From contig NZ_CADFEI010000008.1 of assembly GCF_902833225.1 (NCBI RefSeq), forward strand, positions 248,001 through 312,000: 64,000 nt of DNA, written 5' to 3'. Numbering within the stretch: position 1 is the stretch's first letter; every line of letters starts with the position of its first letter. A program made the position numbers and the translations under genes. The stretch comes from Burkholderia sp. BCC1644. Its GTDB lineage: Bacteria; Pseudomonadota; Gammaproteobacteria; Burkholderiales; Burkholderiaceae. Of the stretch, positions 1 to 9,710 are shown one piece after another. The notes beneath the pieces are model-generated. The model was given only the letters and a program-made list of their open reading frames with translations. It was not told where the DNA came from and did no database searches.

Positions 1-507
1 GTGCGACTGCGCGCACTGGCCCGGCTTGAACACGCGCGGATGCAGATCGAGCGGGCAGCCGCGCGCGATCACGTCGCGCACGCGTTCGCCGCTGATCTCG
101 ACGACCGTATAGCCGCTGCCGACATCGACGGCCGCCGCATACGAACCCTGCACGGCTTCCGCGAGCTTCGCTTCGAGCACGCCGGCCTGAACGGGCCCGT
201 TCGAGCGCACGAGCCACTCGTCGGGGCCGAGCCACAGCACGTCGTACTCGGCGCCGCGCGCAACCGTGTTCGGCGCCGCGGGCGGACGGCAGCCGACCAC
301 GCGCTCGAACGCGGCGACGAATGCCGGATCGCTCAACTCGCCGCGCACGTTGACGAGATCGAGGAACGGCCGCTCGCGCAGCGTGAACTTCTTCGATGCG
401 CGCGCCTGGTGCGGCTTCAGCACGTCGGCCGCGCCGACGAACGGCGATTCAAGCGTCACGCCGCCCGCGCCCGCCACCTGCGTCTGGTTTCTGGTTTCAT
501 TCCACAT
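1..507 (-). CDS. soxG: Sarcosine oxidase gamma subunit (partial, C-terminus beyond window)
   Basis: Gamma subunit of heterotetrameric sarcosine oxidase, which oxidatively demethylates sarcosine to glycine in the cytoplasm and passes the one-carbon unit to tetrahydrofolate. The reading frame starts at 507 (MWNETRNQTQ) and stays open for 169 codons to the window edge, so the C-terminus is missing. The region around residues 85-105 (YDVLWLGPDEWLV) matches the folate-binding GcvT-like fold of SoxG. Its first codons overlap the 3' end of soxA by 11 bases, as expected for the last gene of a translationally coupled soxBDAG operon. The call rests on this context plus the visible motif and is strong. 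Confidence 0.9.
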   Translation of the reverse strand, partial: MWNETRNQTQVAGAGGVTLESPFVGAADVLKPHQARASKKFTLRERPFLDLVNVRGELSDPAFVAAFERVVGCRPPAAPNTVARGAEYDVLWLGPDEWLVRSNGPVQAGVLEAKLAEAVQGSYAAAVDVGSGYTVVEISGERVRDVIARGCPLDLHPRVFKPGQCAQSH

Positions 508-3500
508 GCTGGCGCACCCCTTCGGTATCGTAGAAAACCGGGCTCGAGATCTTCGCGGTGATGCGCTTGCCGTTGGCCAGCGGAATCACGACGCTCTCGC
601 CCATCTTGTTCAGGCCGCCCTTCACCACCGCGAGCGCGATCGAGCGCTTCAGGATCGGGCTGTAGTAGCTCGACGTCACGTGGCCGATCATCGGCGTGGG
701 ATCGACCGCCGACACCTGCGTGTCCTTCGCGATGATCTGCGCGCCTTCCGGCAGCACGAACTGTTCGTCTTCGGTCAGCAGGCCGACGAACTGCTTGCGG
801 CCTTCCTTCGCGGTGTCCGACCGCGCGAGCGAGCGCTTGCCGAGGAAGTCCTTCGACTTCGCGACGACCCCGCCCATCCCGAGGTCGTACGGCGTGATCG
901 AGCCGTCGGTATCCTGGCCGACGATGATGTAGCCCTTCTCCGCACGCAGCACGTGCATCGTCTCGGTGCCGTACGGCGTGATGTCGAACTCGGCGCCGGC
1001 GGCCATCAGCGCTTCCCACACCGCGCGGCCCGCGTTCGCCGGCACGTTCACTTCATAGGCCAGCTCGCCCGAGAAGCTGATCCGCATCACGCGCGCCTTC
1101 GCGCCGGCAACGGTGCCGTTCCGGTAGCTCATGAACGGGAACGCCTCGTTGCCGAAGTCGATGTCCTGGCACACCTTCTGCACGACCTTGCGGCTCTTCG
1201 GGCCAACCACCGCGAACGTCGCCCAGTGATCGGTGACCGACGACAGCCGCACCTTCATGTCGGGCCATTCGGTCTGCAGCCAGCGTTCGAGCCACGTGAG
1301 CACGCGCGCCGCGCCGCCCGTCGTGGTCGTCATCATGAAATGCTGGTCGGCGAGGCGCACGGTCACGCCGTCGTCGAACACCATCCCGTTTTCGTCGAGC
1401 ATCAGCCCGTAGCGGCACTTGCCCACTTCGAGCTTGTTCCACGGGTTCGTGTACATCCAGTTCAGCAGCTTCACCGCATCGGGGCCCTGGATGTCGATCT
1501 TGCCGAGCGTCGATGCATCGAGGATGCCGACGCTGTTGCGCACCGCCAGGCATTCGCGCTTCACGGCCGCATGCAGGTCCTCGCCGTTCTTCGGGAAATA
1601 CCACGGCCGCTTCCAGTTGCCGACGTCCTCGAACAGCGCGCCGTGCTCGACGTGCCATTCGTGCACGCAGGTCTTGCGGATCGGGTCGAGGAAATCGCCC
1701 GTCTCGCGACCCGCGAACGTACCGAACGACACCGGCGTGTAGTTCGGGCGGAACGTCGTCGTGCCCGTTTCGGGAATCGTCTTGCCGAGCGCGCCCGCGA
1801 GGATCGCCATCCCGTTGATGTTGCCGAGCTTGCCCTGGTCGGTGCCGAAGCCCATCGCCGTGTAGCGCTTCACGTGCTCGACCGATTCGAAGCCTTCGCG
1901 CGCGGCGAGCAGGATGTCGGCGGCCGCCACGTCGTTCTGGAAATCGACGAACTGCTTCGGTCCGCGTGCCGCGGCCTCGCGACTGCCGACGAGCCACAAC
2001 GGCTGCAGTGCGCCTTCGACGGCTTCGGCCACCTGCGGAGCGACCGGGCGCTGCGCGGCCGTGAAGCCCGCGGCCTTCGCGGCTTCCGCGCCGGCATCGA
2101 CCGCGAGCCGCAGCGCACGCGCCAGGCCGAATTCGCCGGCCGCCGCGCCGATGCTCGCTTCCGCCTGCACGGGCTTGCCCGGCAGGAAACATGCCTTCTC
2201 GTCGTTCCAGCACGCCTTGCCGCCCGACTGCGCGAACAGGTGCAGCACGGGGCTGAAGCCGCCCGACATCGCGACGAGGTCGCACGGCAGCGTCTGCAGC
2301 TTGCCGCCCACCTGGCCGTTCGTGAGGGACGCGACGTCGACCGACGATACGCGCCACTTGCCCGATGCAGCCGTCACGACCGCGCCGCTCATCACCGTCA
2401 CACCCTGCCGCTTCGCAGCGGCCGGCAGCGCACCGTTCGACGACGCACGCGAATCGACGACCGTCACCTTCGCGCCGCACGCCTTCAGGTCGATCGCGGT
2501 CTGGTACGCGCGGTCGTTGTTCGTGAACACGACCGCGTTGCGGCCCGGCAGCACGCCGAAGCGATGCACGTAAGTGGATACCGCGCCTGCCAGCATCACG
2601 CCCGGCAGGTCGTTGTTGCCGAACACGATCGGACGCTCGTGCGCGCCGGTCGCGAGGATCACGCGCTTCGCACGGACCTTCCACAGCAGCTCGCGCGTGC
2701 CCTTGCGCATCGATACCGGCAGGTGATCGGTCAGGCGCTGCGTGACCGTCACGAGGTTGTGGTCCTGATAACCGAACGCGGTGCTGCGCGACAGGATCGT
2801 CACGTCGGGCAGCTTGCGCAGTTCGGCCTCGATCTTCTCGACCCACTGCAGCGCGGGCTTCGCGTCGATCTCCGCGCGGCACGACAGCAGGCTGCCGCCG
2901 AGTTCGCGCTGGTCGTCGACGAGGATCACGCGCGCGCCGGCCGTCGCGGCCGCATGCGCGGCGGCGAGGCCCGACGGGCCACCGCCGACCACGAGCACGT
3001 CGCAATGCGCATAGCACTTGTCGTAGCGATCGGCGTCGAGTACTTCGGGCGCCTTGCCGAGGCCGGCCGCTTCGCGGATCTTCTCTTCGTACTTCGGCCA
3101 CATGTTGCGCGGCCACATGAACGTCTTGTAGTAGAACCCGGCCGGCATGAAGCGCGAGAACTTCTGGTTGATCGCGTACTTGTCGTTCTCGAGCGTCGGC
3201 TCGGCGTTCACGCTCGTCGCGACGAGCCCCTGGTACAGCTCGATCTCGGTCGCGCGTGCGTTCGGCACCGTGTACGGGCCCGATTCGAGCTGCACGACGG
3301 CATTCGGTTCGGCCACGTCCGCCGTCACGATCCCGCGCGGACGGTGGTACTTGAAGCTGCGCGCGACGAAGTGCACGCCGTTCGCGAGCAGCGCGGACGC
3401 GAGCGTGTCGCCCTGGAAGCCCTGATACGTGCGGCCGTTGAACGTGAACGTCAACGGAATCGCGCGATTGATGCGGCCACCGGTGCCGAGGCGGTCTTTC

Positions 3501-3508
3501 TGGCTCAT
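497..3508 (-). CDS. soxA: Sarcosine oxidase alpha subunit
   Basis: Large (1003 residues) subunit of heterotetrameric sarcosine oxidase. It carries the NAD-binding module and the folate-binding aminomethyltransferase-like half, where the iminium intermediate from the beta subunit becomes 5,10-methylene-tetrahydrofolate. The N-terminus (MSQKDRLGTGGRINR) leads into a 2Fe-2S-ferredoxin-like fold (FNGRTYQGFQGDTLASALLA). A Rossmann motif VVGGGPSGLAAAHAAA lies near residue 175, and a GcvT-like domain fills roughly the last 400 residues. Start 3508 was chosen because it overlaps the soxD stop by 4 bases (ATGA) and gives the usual family length; the open frame extends further upstream without family similarity. 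Confidence 0.96.
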   Translation of the reverse strand: MSQKDRLGTGGRINRAIPLTFTFNGRTYQGFQGDTLASALLANGVHFVARSFKYHRPRGIVTADVAEPNAVVQLESGPYTVPNARATEIELYQGLVATSVNAEPTLENDKYAINQKFSRFMPAGFYYKTFMWPRNMWPKYEEKIREAAGLGKAPEVLDADRYDKCYAHCDVLVVGGGPSGLAAAHAAATAGARVILVDDQRELGGSLLSCRAEIDAKPALQWVEKIEAELRKLPDVTILSRSTAFGYQDHNLVTVTQRLTDHLPVSMRKGTRELLWKVRAKRVILATGAHERPIVFGNNDLPGVMLAGAVSTYVHRFGVLPGRNAVVFTNNDRAYQTAIDLKACGAKVTVVDSRASSNGALPAAAKRQGVTVMSGAVVTAASGKWRVSSVDVASLTNGQVGGKLQTLPCDLVAMSGGFSPVLHLFAQSGGKACWNDEKACFLPGKPVQAEASIGAAAGEFGLARALRLAVDAGAEAAKAAGFTAAQRPVAPQVAEAVEGALQPLWLVGSREAAARGPKQFVDFQNDVAAADILLAAREGFESVEHVKRYTAMGFGTDQGKLGNINGMAILAGALGKTIPETGTTTFRPNYTPVSFGTFAGRETGDFLDPIRKTCVHEWHVEHGALFEDVGNWKRPWYFPKNGEDLHAAVKRECLAVRNSVGILDASTLGKIDIQGPDAVKLLNWMYTNPWNKLEVGKCRYGLMLDENGMVFDDGVTVRLADQHFMMTTTTGGAARVLTWLERWLQTEWPDMKVRLSSVTDHWATFAVVGPKSRKVVQKVCQDIDFGNEAFPFMSYRNGTVAGAKARVMRISFSGELAYEVNVPANAGRAVWEALMAAGAEFDITPYGTETMHVLRAEKGYIIVGQDTDGSITPYDLGMGGVVAKSKDFLGKRSLARSDTAKEGRKQFVGLLTEDEQFVLPEGAQIIAKDTQVSAVDPTPMIGHVTSSYYSPILKRSIALAVVKGGLNKMGESVVIPLANGKRITAKISSPVFYDTEGVRQHVE

Positions 3509-3819
3509 TTGCTCGTGCCCTCTTCGTGTGCGTTGCCGGCAGCCGCGCCACTGATGGCGGCCCCGCCGAACTTTTCGTAGCCCTTGATATCGTAGGTCAC
3601 CGTGTCGCGCGTGACCTTGAACCAGCGGCGGCAACCCTGCGCGTGGAGCCATTGCTCCTTGTGCAGCCCGCGCTTGTTCTCGCGCATGAACACGTACTCG
3701 CCCCATTCACGGTCGGTCATGTTCTCGTTGTTGGTGGGGCGCACGATGTCGGCTTCACCGCCGCACGAGAACTCGGATTCGGCGCGCGGCCCGCACCACG
3801 GACATTCGATCAGCAACAT
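3505..3819 (-). CDS. soxD: Sarcosine oxidase delta subunit
   Basis: Small (104 residues) delta subunit of heterotetrameric sarcosine oxidase. In the family it is a zinc-binding structural subunit that contacts alpha. The N-terminal CPWCG pair (Cys6 and Cys9) and the later Cys19 and His fit the zinc site, and the segment REWGEYVFMRENKRG followed by QGCRRWF is characteristic of SoxD. It lies 15 bases downstream of soxB and overlaps soxA by 4 bases, so translation is almost certainly coupled. It has no use outside the complex. Confidence 0.95.
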   Translation of the reverse strand: MLLIECPWCGPRAESEFSCGGEADIVRPTNNENMTDREWGEYVFMRENKRGLHKEQWLHAQGCRRWFKVTRDTVTYDIKGYEKFGGAAISGAAAGNAHEEGTSK

Positions 3820-3834
3820 GTTGTTTCTCCTCGT

Positions 3835-5079
3835 TCAGTGCGCGACGGCGGCAGCGCCGTGCTCGTCGATCAGGTGGCCCGTGTAGAAGCGGTCGAGCGC
3901 GAACGGCGCGTTCAGCGGATGCGGCTCGTCGCGCGCGATCGTGTGCGCGAACACCCAGCCCGAGCCGGGCGTCGCCTTGAAGCCGCCGGTACCCCAGCCG
4001 CAGTTGAAATAGAGGCCCTTCACGTCGGTCTTGGTGATGATCGGGCACGCGTCAGGCGACACGTCGACGATGCCGCCCCACTGGCGGTTCATCCGCACGC
4101 GCGAGAACACCGGGAACATCTCGACGATCGCCTGCAGCGTGCTCTCGATGATGTGGAAGCTGCCGCGCTGGCCGAAGCCCGTGTACTGGTCGATGCCCGC
4201 GCCGATCACGAGGTCGCCCTTGTCGGACTGGCTGATGTAGGCGTGCACCGCGTTCGACATGATCACCGAGTTGACGACCGGCTTGATCGGCTCGGACACC
4301 AGCGCCTGCAGCGGGTGGCTTTCGATCGGCAAGCGCACGCCGGCCATGTCGGCGAGCGTCGTCGTGTTGCCGGCCGCGACTACCGCGACCTTCTTCGCCT
4401 TGATGAAACCCTTCACCGTATCGACGCCGACCACCGCGCCGCCTTCACGGCGAATGCCCGTCACCTGGCAGTTCTGGATGATGTCGACGCCGGCGCGATC
4501 CGCGCCGCGCGCGAAGCCCCAGGCCACCGCGTCGTGACGCGCGACGCCGGCGCGGCGCTGGATCGATGCGCCGAGCACCGGGTAGCGGCTGTTCAGGTTG
4601 ATCGTCGGCTCGATTTCCTTGATCTGCGCGGGCGTCAGGAATTCCGCGTCGACGCCGTTCAGCCGGTTCGCGTTCACGCGGCGCTCGGTGTCGCGCACGT
4701 CCTGCAGCGTGTGGGCCAGGTTCATCACGCCGCGCTGGCTGAACATCACGTTGTAGTTCAGGTCCTGCGACAGCCCTTCCCACAGCTTCATCGCCTTCTC
4801 GTACAGCGCGGCCGATTCGTCCCACAGATAGTTCGAACGCACGATCGTCGTGTTGCGCGCGGTATTGCCGCCGCCGATCCAGCCCTTCTCGAGGATCGCG
4901 ACGTTCGTGATGCCGTGCTCCTTCGCGAGGTAGTACGCGGTCGCAAGGCCGTGGCCGCCGCCGCCGACGATCACGACGTCGTATTCCTTCTTCGGCTCCG
5001 GGCTCTTCCACTGCTTTTCCCAGTTCTCGTGATACGAGAGACCGTTGCGGAACAGGCTGAATATCGAGTAGCGGCTCAT
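3835..5079 (-). CDS. soxB: Sarcosine oxidase beta subunit
   Basis: Catalytic flavoprotein subunit (414 residues, the usual length). It binds FAD and covalent FMN at the subunit interface and dehydrogenates sarcosine. The N-terminus [14 protein letters not shown] is followed by a dinucleotide-binding motif [19 protein letters not shown] (about residues 33-51) and [11 protein letters not shown], typical of the DAO/SoxB family. Near the C-terminus [16 protein letters not shown] is the conserved FAD-contacting loop. It lies 14 bases after sdaA and 15 before soxD on the same strand, so serine dehydratase and sarcosine oxidase are probably co-transcribed. Confidence 0.96.
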   Translation of the reverse strand: MSRYSIFSLFRNGLSYHENWEKQWKSPEPKKEYDVVIVGGGGHGLATAYYLAKEHGITNVAILEKGWIGGGNTARNTTIVRSNYLWDESAALYEKAMKLWEGLSQDLNYNVMFSQRGVMNLAHTLQDVRDTERRVNANRLNGVDAEFLTPAQIKEIEPTINLNSRYPVLGASIQRRAGVARHDAVAWGFARGADRAGVDIIQNCQVTGIRREGGAVVGVDTVKGFIKAKKVAVVAAGNTTTLADMAGVRLPIESHPLQALVSEPIKPVVNSVIMSNAVHAYISQSDKGDLVIGAGIDQYTGFGQRGSFHIIESTLQAIVEMFPVFSRVRMNRQWGGIVDVSPDACPIITKTDVKGLYFNCGWGTGGFKATPGSGWVFAHTIARDEPHPLNAPFALDRFYTGHLIDEHGAAAVAH

Positions 5080-5093
5080 GTTGTGGTCCTTCG

Positions 5094-6479
<1,386 letters not shown>

Positions 6480-6768
6480 CTGGCTGCCTTTGCGCTTTCA
6501 CGCGTTGAGTGACGTTGATTGGACGCCAGTACACCAAAGCGTAAAATCGGCAGATAGAACAAAAACGGCATCGGCGTGGGATACCGCCGCCAAGCACCGC
6601 GCCGGCCGGCCCGAAAGTGCGTTTTGGCGATGGTTCGCGACGGAAAACCACAAGTCCGGCCGGGGCCGATCGGCGACGCTGGCTTCATCCGCGCCGCCCC
6701 GGCAGCCGTACCCGCAACCAGAGTGAAACGAGTGAGACCGCCTGCCCGGCGTGACGAGATTGGCCGCG
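6480..6768. promoter_or_regulatory. Divergent promoter region between the sdaA-sox operon and its putative regulator
   Basis: A 289-base gene-free interval between two divergent transcription units. On the minus strand a short A/T-rich patch around 6535-6565 is the most promoter-like stretch for sdaA. I could not assign -35/-10 boxes with confidence and see no clear inverted repeat. By family logic the GlxA/AraC regulator should bind here. Confidence 0.4.
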
Positions 6769-7836
6769 ATGACACCCGACGTACCCGCTTCCCCCCTCGC
6801 AGAACCCGCGCCGCGGCGCATCCGCTTCGGCATCGTGCTGCTGCCGAACTTCACGCTGACGGCCTTCTCCGGCTTCGTCGACATGCTGCGGCTGTCGGCC
6901 GACGACGGCGACTACAGCAAGCCCGTGCGCTGCGCATGGAGCGTGATCGGCGAAACGCTCGCGCCGGTGCGCGCGAGCTGCGGGATCCAGATCACGCCCT
7001 GGGAGACGTTCGACGCGGCCGAGCCGTTCGACTATGTGGTGGTGGTCGGCGGGCTGCTGCATTCGGGGCCGCAGGCCGGCCCTCAAACGCTCGACTTCAT
7101 CCGCCGCGCGGCGGCGGGCGGCGCGACGGTCGTCGGCATCTGCACCGGCGTGTTCACGCTGATGCGCGCCGGCGTGCTCGACGGCTACCGCACCTGCGTG
7201 AGCTGGTTCCATTACTGGGATTTCATCGAGCGCTTTCCGTCTGCCGATCCCGACCTGCTGATCGCCGACCGGCTGTTCGTGATCGACCGGCGCCGGATCA
7301 CCTGTTCGGGCGGCCGCGCGTCGATCGACGTCGCGGCGGCCATCCTGCTGCGCCATTTCGATCACGCGACGGTACAGAAGGCGCTGCGCATCCTGCTCGT
7401 CGGCGAGATGCAGAAAGGCAACGCGCCGCAGCCGCATCCGCCGGGCCTCGAACCGGCGACGCACCCGAAGGTCAAGCGCGCGATTCTCCTGATGGAACAG
7501 CATGTCGGGCGCGCGCTGTCGCTCGACGAGCTCGCGAACAAGCTCGACCTGTCGACGCGGCAGCTCGAGCGGCTGTTCAAGGCCGAGACGGGCAGGAGCC
7601 CGCAGGCGTTCGCGAAGCAGGTGCGGCTGCGCACGGCCGCGTGGCTGCTGACGAGTTCGGATCGCACGGTGGCCGATATCGCGTCGAGCTGCGGATTCGC
7701 CGACGCATCGCACCTCGGACGCGAGTTCCGCAAGCAGTTCGGCGTGCCGCCGGCGACGTATCGCGAGCGTGGGGGCGAAGTGGCCGAAGCCGGCGAACTG
7801 GCGGCGGCCGATCCCGTCGAGGACATCGCCGACTGA
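6769..7836 (+). CDS. GlxA-family (DJ-1/PfpI + AraC) transcriptional regulator, probable sarcosine/serine-pathway activator
   Basis: A 355-residue regulator. The N-terminal DJ-1/PfpI-like sensor domain (about residues 18-190) contains FGIVLLPNFTLTAFSGFVDMLR and VVGICTGVFTLM, and the C-terminal AraC-type double helix-turn-helix domain (about 235-335) contains LSLDELANKLDLSTRQLERLFK and VADIASSCGFADASHLGREFRK. Divergent from sdaA-soxBDAG. In pseudomonads GlxA-type activators such as GbdR and SouR control betaine and sarcosine catabolism, so a SouR-like role is a reasonable inference. The ATG at 6769 is used; a GTG at 6751 in the same frame would add six residues and cannot be excluded. Confidence 0.88.
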   Translation: MTPDVPASPLAEPAPRRIRFGIVLLPNFTLTAFSGFVDMLRLSADDGDYSKPVRCAWSVIGETLAPVRASCGIQITPWETFDAAEPFDYVVVVGGLLHSGPQAGPQTLDFIRRAAAGGATVVGICTGVFTLMRAGVLDGYRTCVSWFHYWDFIERFPSADPDLLIADRLFVIDRRRITCSGGRASIDVAAAILLRHFDHATVQKALRILLVGEMQKGNAPQPHPPGLEPATHPKVKRAILLMEQHVGRALSLDELANKLDLSTRQLERLFKAETGRSPQAFAKQVRLRTAAWLLTSSDRTVADIASSCGFADASHLGREFRKQFGVPPATYRERGGEVAEAGELAAADPVEDIAD

Positions 7837-7907
7837 CGGCCACGGGGCCCCGCCCCCTCCCTGACCGATCGCAGAACCACACACGTACGCATCTGTTTCG
7901 TTACTTT

Positions 7908-7921
7908 TGGAACCGGTTCCA
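7908..7921. promoter_or_regulatory. Perfect 14-bp palindrome resembling a LacI-family operator
   Basis: TGGAACCGGTTCCA is a perfect inverted repeat with a central CG, the layout typical of operators for LacI/GalR-family repressors. It lies 105 bases upstream of the GntR-type regulator gene. No LacI-family gene is visible in the window, so the regulator would be encoded elsewhere. The symmetry is directly seen; the family assignment is inference. Confidence 0.4.
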
Positions 7922-7986
7922 GTCAATTTGACCGACGTTGGCGGTCGTAGATCGAGGGTTATCCCGGATGCTTCACTGCGCTCAAA

Positions 7987-8015
7987 TTTGTATGATGACC
8001 ACATCACCTTACAAA
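7987..8015. promoter_or_regulatory. Nested inverted repeat, candidate operator of the adjacent GntR regulator
   Basis: Outer arms TTTGTA (7987-7992) and TACAAA (8010-8015) enclose inner arms TGATG (7993-7997) and CATCA (8002-8006) around ACCA. TATGAT at 7991-7996 resembles a -10 box, and the gntR start follows 10 bases after the repeat. This position suits autoregulation by a FadR-type GntR repressor. The symmetry is certain; the protein that binds is inferred. Confidence 0.4.
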
Positions 8016-8025
8016 CCAGAGCATC

Positions 8026-8730
8026 ATGTTCGAGAAAATTCCCGCCCGTGCGATGAGCGACCATGTCGCGCAGCAACTGCTCAAGCAGATCGAAGCCGGC
8101 AGTTTCTCGGCCAGCGGCAAGCTGCCGACGGAAGCCGTGCTCGCGCAGGAATTCGGCGTGAGCCGCACCGTGATCCGCGAGGCGATCTCGCGGCTGAAGA
8201 ACGAAGGCGTGGTCGAGCCGCGCCAGGGCAGCGGCGTGTTCGTGAACCAGCACGGCGCGATCCGGCCGCTGCGGATCGACTATGCGGAAGCGGTCGAGGC
8301 CACTTCGCTGCCGCACCTGCTCGCGGTGCGCCGCGCGATCGAGGCCGAGGTCGCGGCCGAAGCGGCCCTGCATCACACCGATGAAGACATGGCCGACATC
8401 GACGATGCGCTGCGCAAGATCGACGATGCCGTGGCCGAAGGGCGCGACGGCGTCGCGGAAGACGTCGCGTTCCACCGCACGATCGCGGCCGTCACGGGCA
8501 ACCCGTATTTCCTGAAGACGCTGCAGTTCCTGAACCAGTACCTCGAAGCCGGCGTGAAGGTCACGCGTCGCAACGAAGCGACGCGCGAGGACTTCTCGCG
8601 CCAGGTGCGCGAGGAACATGCGGCGATCGCCGACGCGATCCGCTCACGCGACCCGATGGCCGCGCGCAACGCGGCGCGCACGCACATGTACAACGCCGCC
8701 CGCCGTCTCGCGGAAGCCGGCATCTGCTGA
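8026..8730 (+). CDS. GntR/FadR-family regulator of the tetronate operon
   Basis: A 234-residue repressor-type protein. The N-terminal winged helix (about residues 8-75) contains FSASGKLPTEAVLAQEFGVSR and VIREAISRLKNEGVVEPRQGSG, the GntR signature, and is followed by an all-helical FCD ligand-binding domain with VRRAIEAEVAAEAA and VAFHRTIAAVTGNPYF, whose His residues bind metal in the family. It is the first gene before the L-threonate/erythronate operon on the same strand, 70 bases upstream of ltnD, so it very likely senses a tetronate or an intermediate. A nested palindrome sits immediately before its start. Confidence 0.9.
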   Translation: MFEKIPARAMSDHVAQQLLKQIEAGSFSASGKLPTEAVLAQEFGVSRTVIREAISRLKNEGVVEPRQGSGVFVNQHGAIRPLRIDYAEAVEATSLPHLLAVRRAIEAEVAAEAALHHTDEDMADIDDALRKIDDAVAEGRDGVAEDVAFHRTIAAVTGNPYFLKTLQFLNQYLEAGVKVTRRNEATREDFSRQVREEHAAIADAIRSRDPMAARNAARTHMYNAARRLAEAGIC

Positions 8731-8800
8731 AGCCGGCGGCCACTGCCCGATCGGGCGCCGCCGCCATCACGAACCTCTCCCGAATCGATCAAGGTTGACC

Positions 8801-9691
8801 ATGTCACGAAATGTTGGAGTCATCGGCCTCGGCGCGATGGGCCTCGGCGTCGCACGCTCGCTGCTGCGCGCCGGCCTGCGCGTCCACGCATGCGACGTGC
8901 GCGACACCGTGCTGCAGGCGTTCGCCGCCGAAGGCGGCGTGGCCTGCGCGACGCCGGCCGAACTCGGCGCGCAGTGCGACGTCGTCGTCACGCTCGTCGT
9001 CAATGCCGCGCAAACGGAAACGGTGCTGTTCGGCGAACATGGCGCGGTCGCGGCGATGAAGCCGGGCGGCGTCGTGATCGCGAGCGCGACCGTCGCGCCC
9101 GAATTCGCGGTCGCGCTCGGCGCGCGCATCGAGGCCGCCGGCCTGCAGATGCTCGATGCGCCCGTGTCGGGCGGCGCCGCGCGTGCGGCCGCCGGCGAGA
9201 TGACGATGATGACGTCGGGCCCGGCCGCCGCGTACGCGGGTTGCGAAGACGTGCTCGCCGCGATCGCCGGCAAGGTCTATCGCCTCGGCGACGCGCACGG
9301 CATCGGCTCGAAAGTGAAGATCATCAACCAGCTGCTGGCCGGCGTGCACATCGCCGCGGCGGCCGAAGCAATGGCGCTGGGTTTGCGCGAAGGCGTGGAC
9401 GCCGACGCGCTGTACGACGTGATCACGCACAGCGCCGGCAATTCGTGGATGTTCGAGAACCGCGTGCCGCACATCCTGAACGGCGACTACACGCCGCTGT
9501 CGGCCGTCGACATCTTCGTGAAGGATCTCGGCCTCGTACTCGATACCGCGCGCCGCAGCAAGTTTCCGCTGCCGCTGTCGGCCACCGCGCACCAGATGTT
9601 CATGAGCGCGTCGAGCGCCGGCCACGGCGGCGAGGACGATTCCGCCGTGATCAAGACCTTCCCCGGCATCACGCTGCCGCCCGCCCGCTGA
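8801..9691 (+). CDS. ltnD: L-threonate dehydrogenase
   Basis: NAD-dependent beta-hydroxyacid dehydrogenase (296 residues) that oxidises L-threonate to 2-oxo-tetronate, the first step of the pathway. It has the Rossmann motif GVIGLGAMGLG (residues 6-16), the substrate-loop signature DAPVSGGAARA (119-129) and the catalytic-lysine region GSKVKIINQLL (Lys173 likely catalytic). Family members also include tartronate semialdehyde reductase and 3-hydroxyisobutyrate dehydrogenase. The assignment as LtnD comes from the neighbours otnK, otnC, otnI and denD. Start at 8801 gives MSRNVGVIGLG. Confidence 0.88.
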   Translation: MSRNVGVIGLGAMGLGVARSLLRAGLRVHACDVRDTVLQAFAAEGGVACATPAELGAQCDVVVTLVVNAAQTETVLFGEHGAVAAMKPGGVVIASATVAPEFAVALGARIEAAGLQMLDAPVSGGAARAAAGEMTMMTSGPAAAYAGCEDVLAAIAGKVYRLGDAHGIGSKVKIINQLLAGVHIAAAAEAMALGLREGVDADALYDVITHSAGNSWMFENRVPHILNGDYTPLSAVDIFVKDLGLVLDTARRSKFPLPLSATAHQMFMSASSAGHGGEDDSAVIKTFPGITLPPAR

Positions 9692-9710
9692 TTCGAACGA
9701 CGTTCCTGCC

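Noticed and set aside
266..3580. An 1104-codon plus-strand open frame opposite soxA
   Set aside because: Arg/His-rich shadow frame typical of GC-rich DNA; soxA on the minus strand has clear family motifs over the same region.
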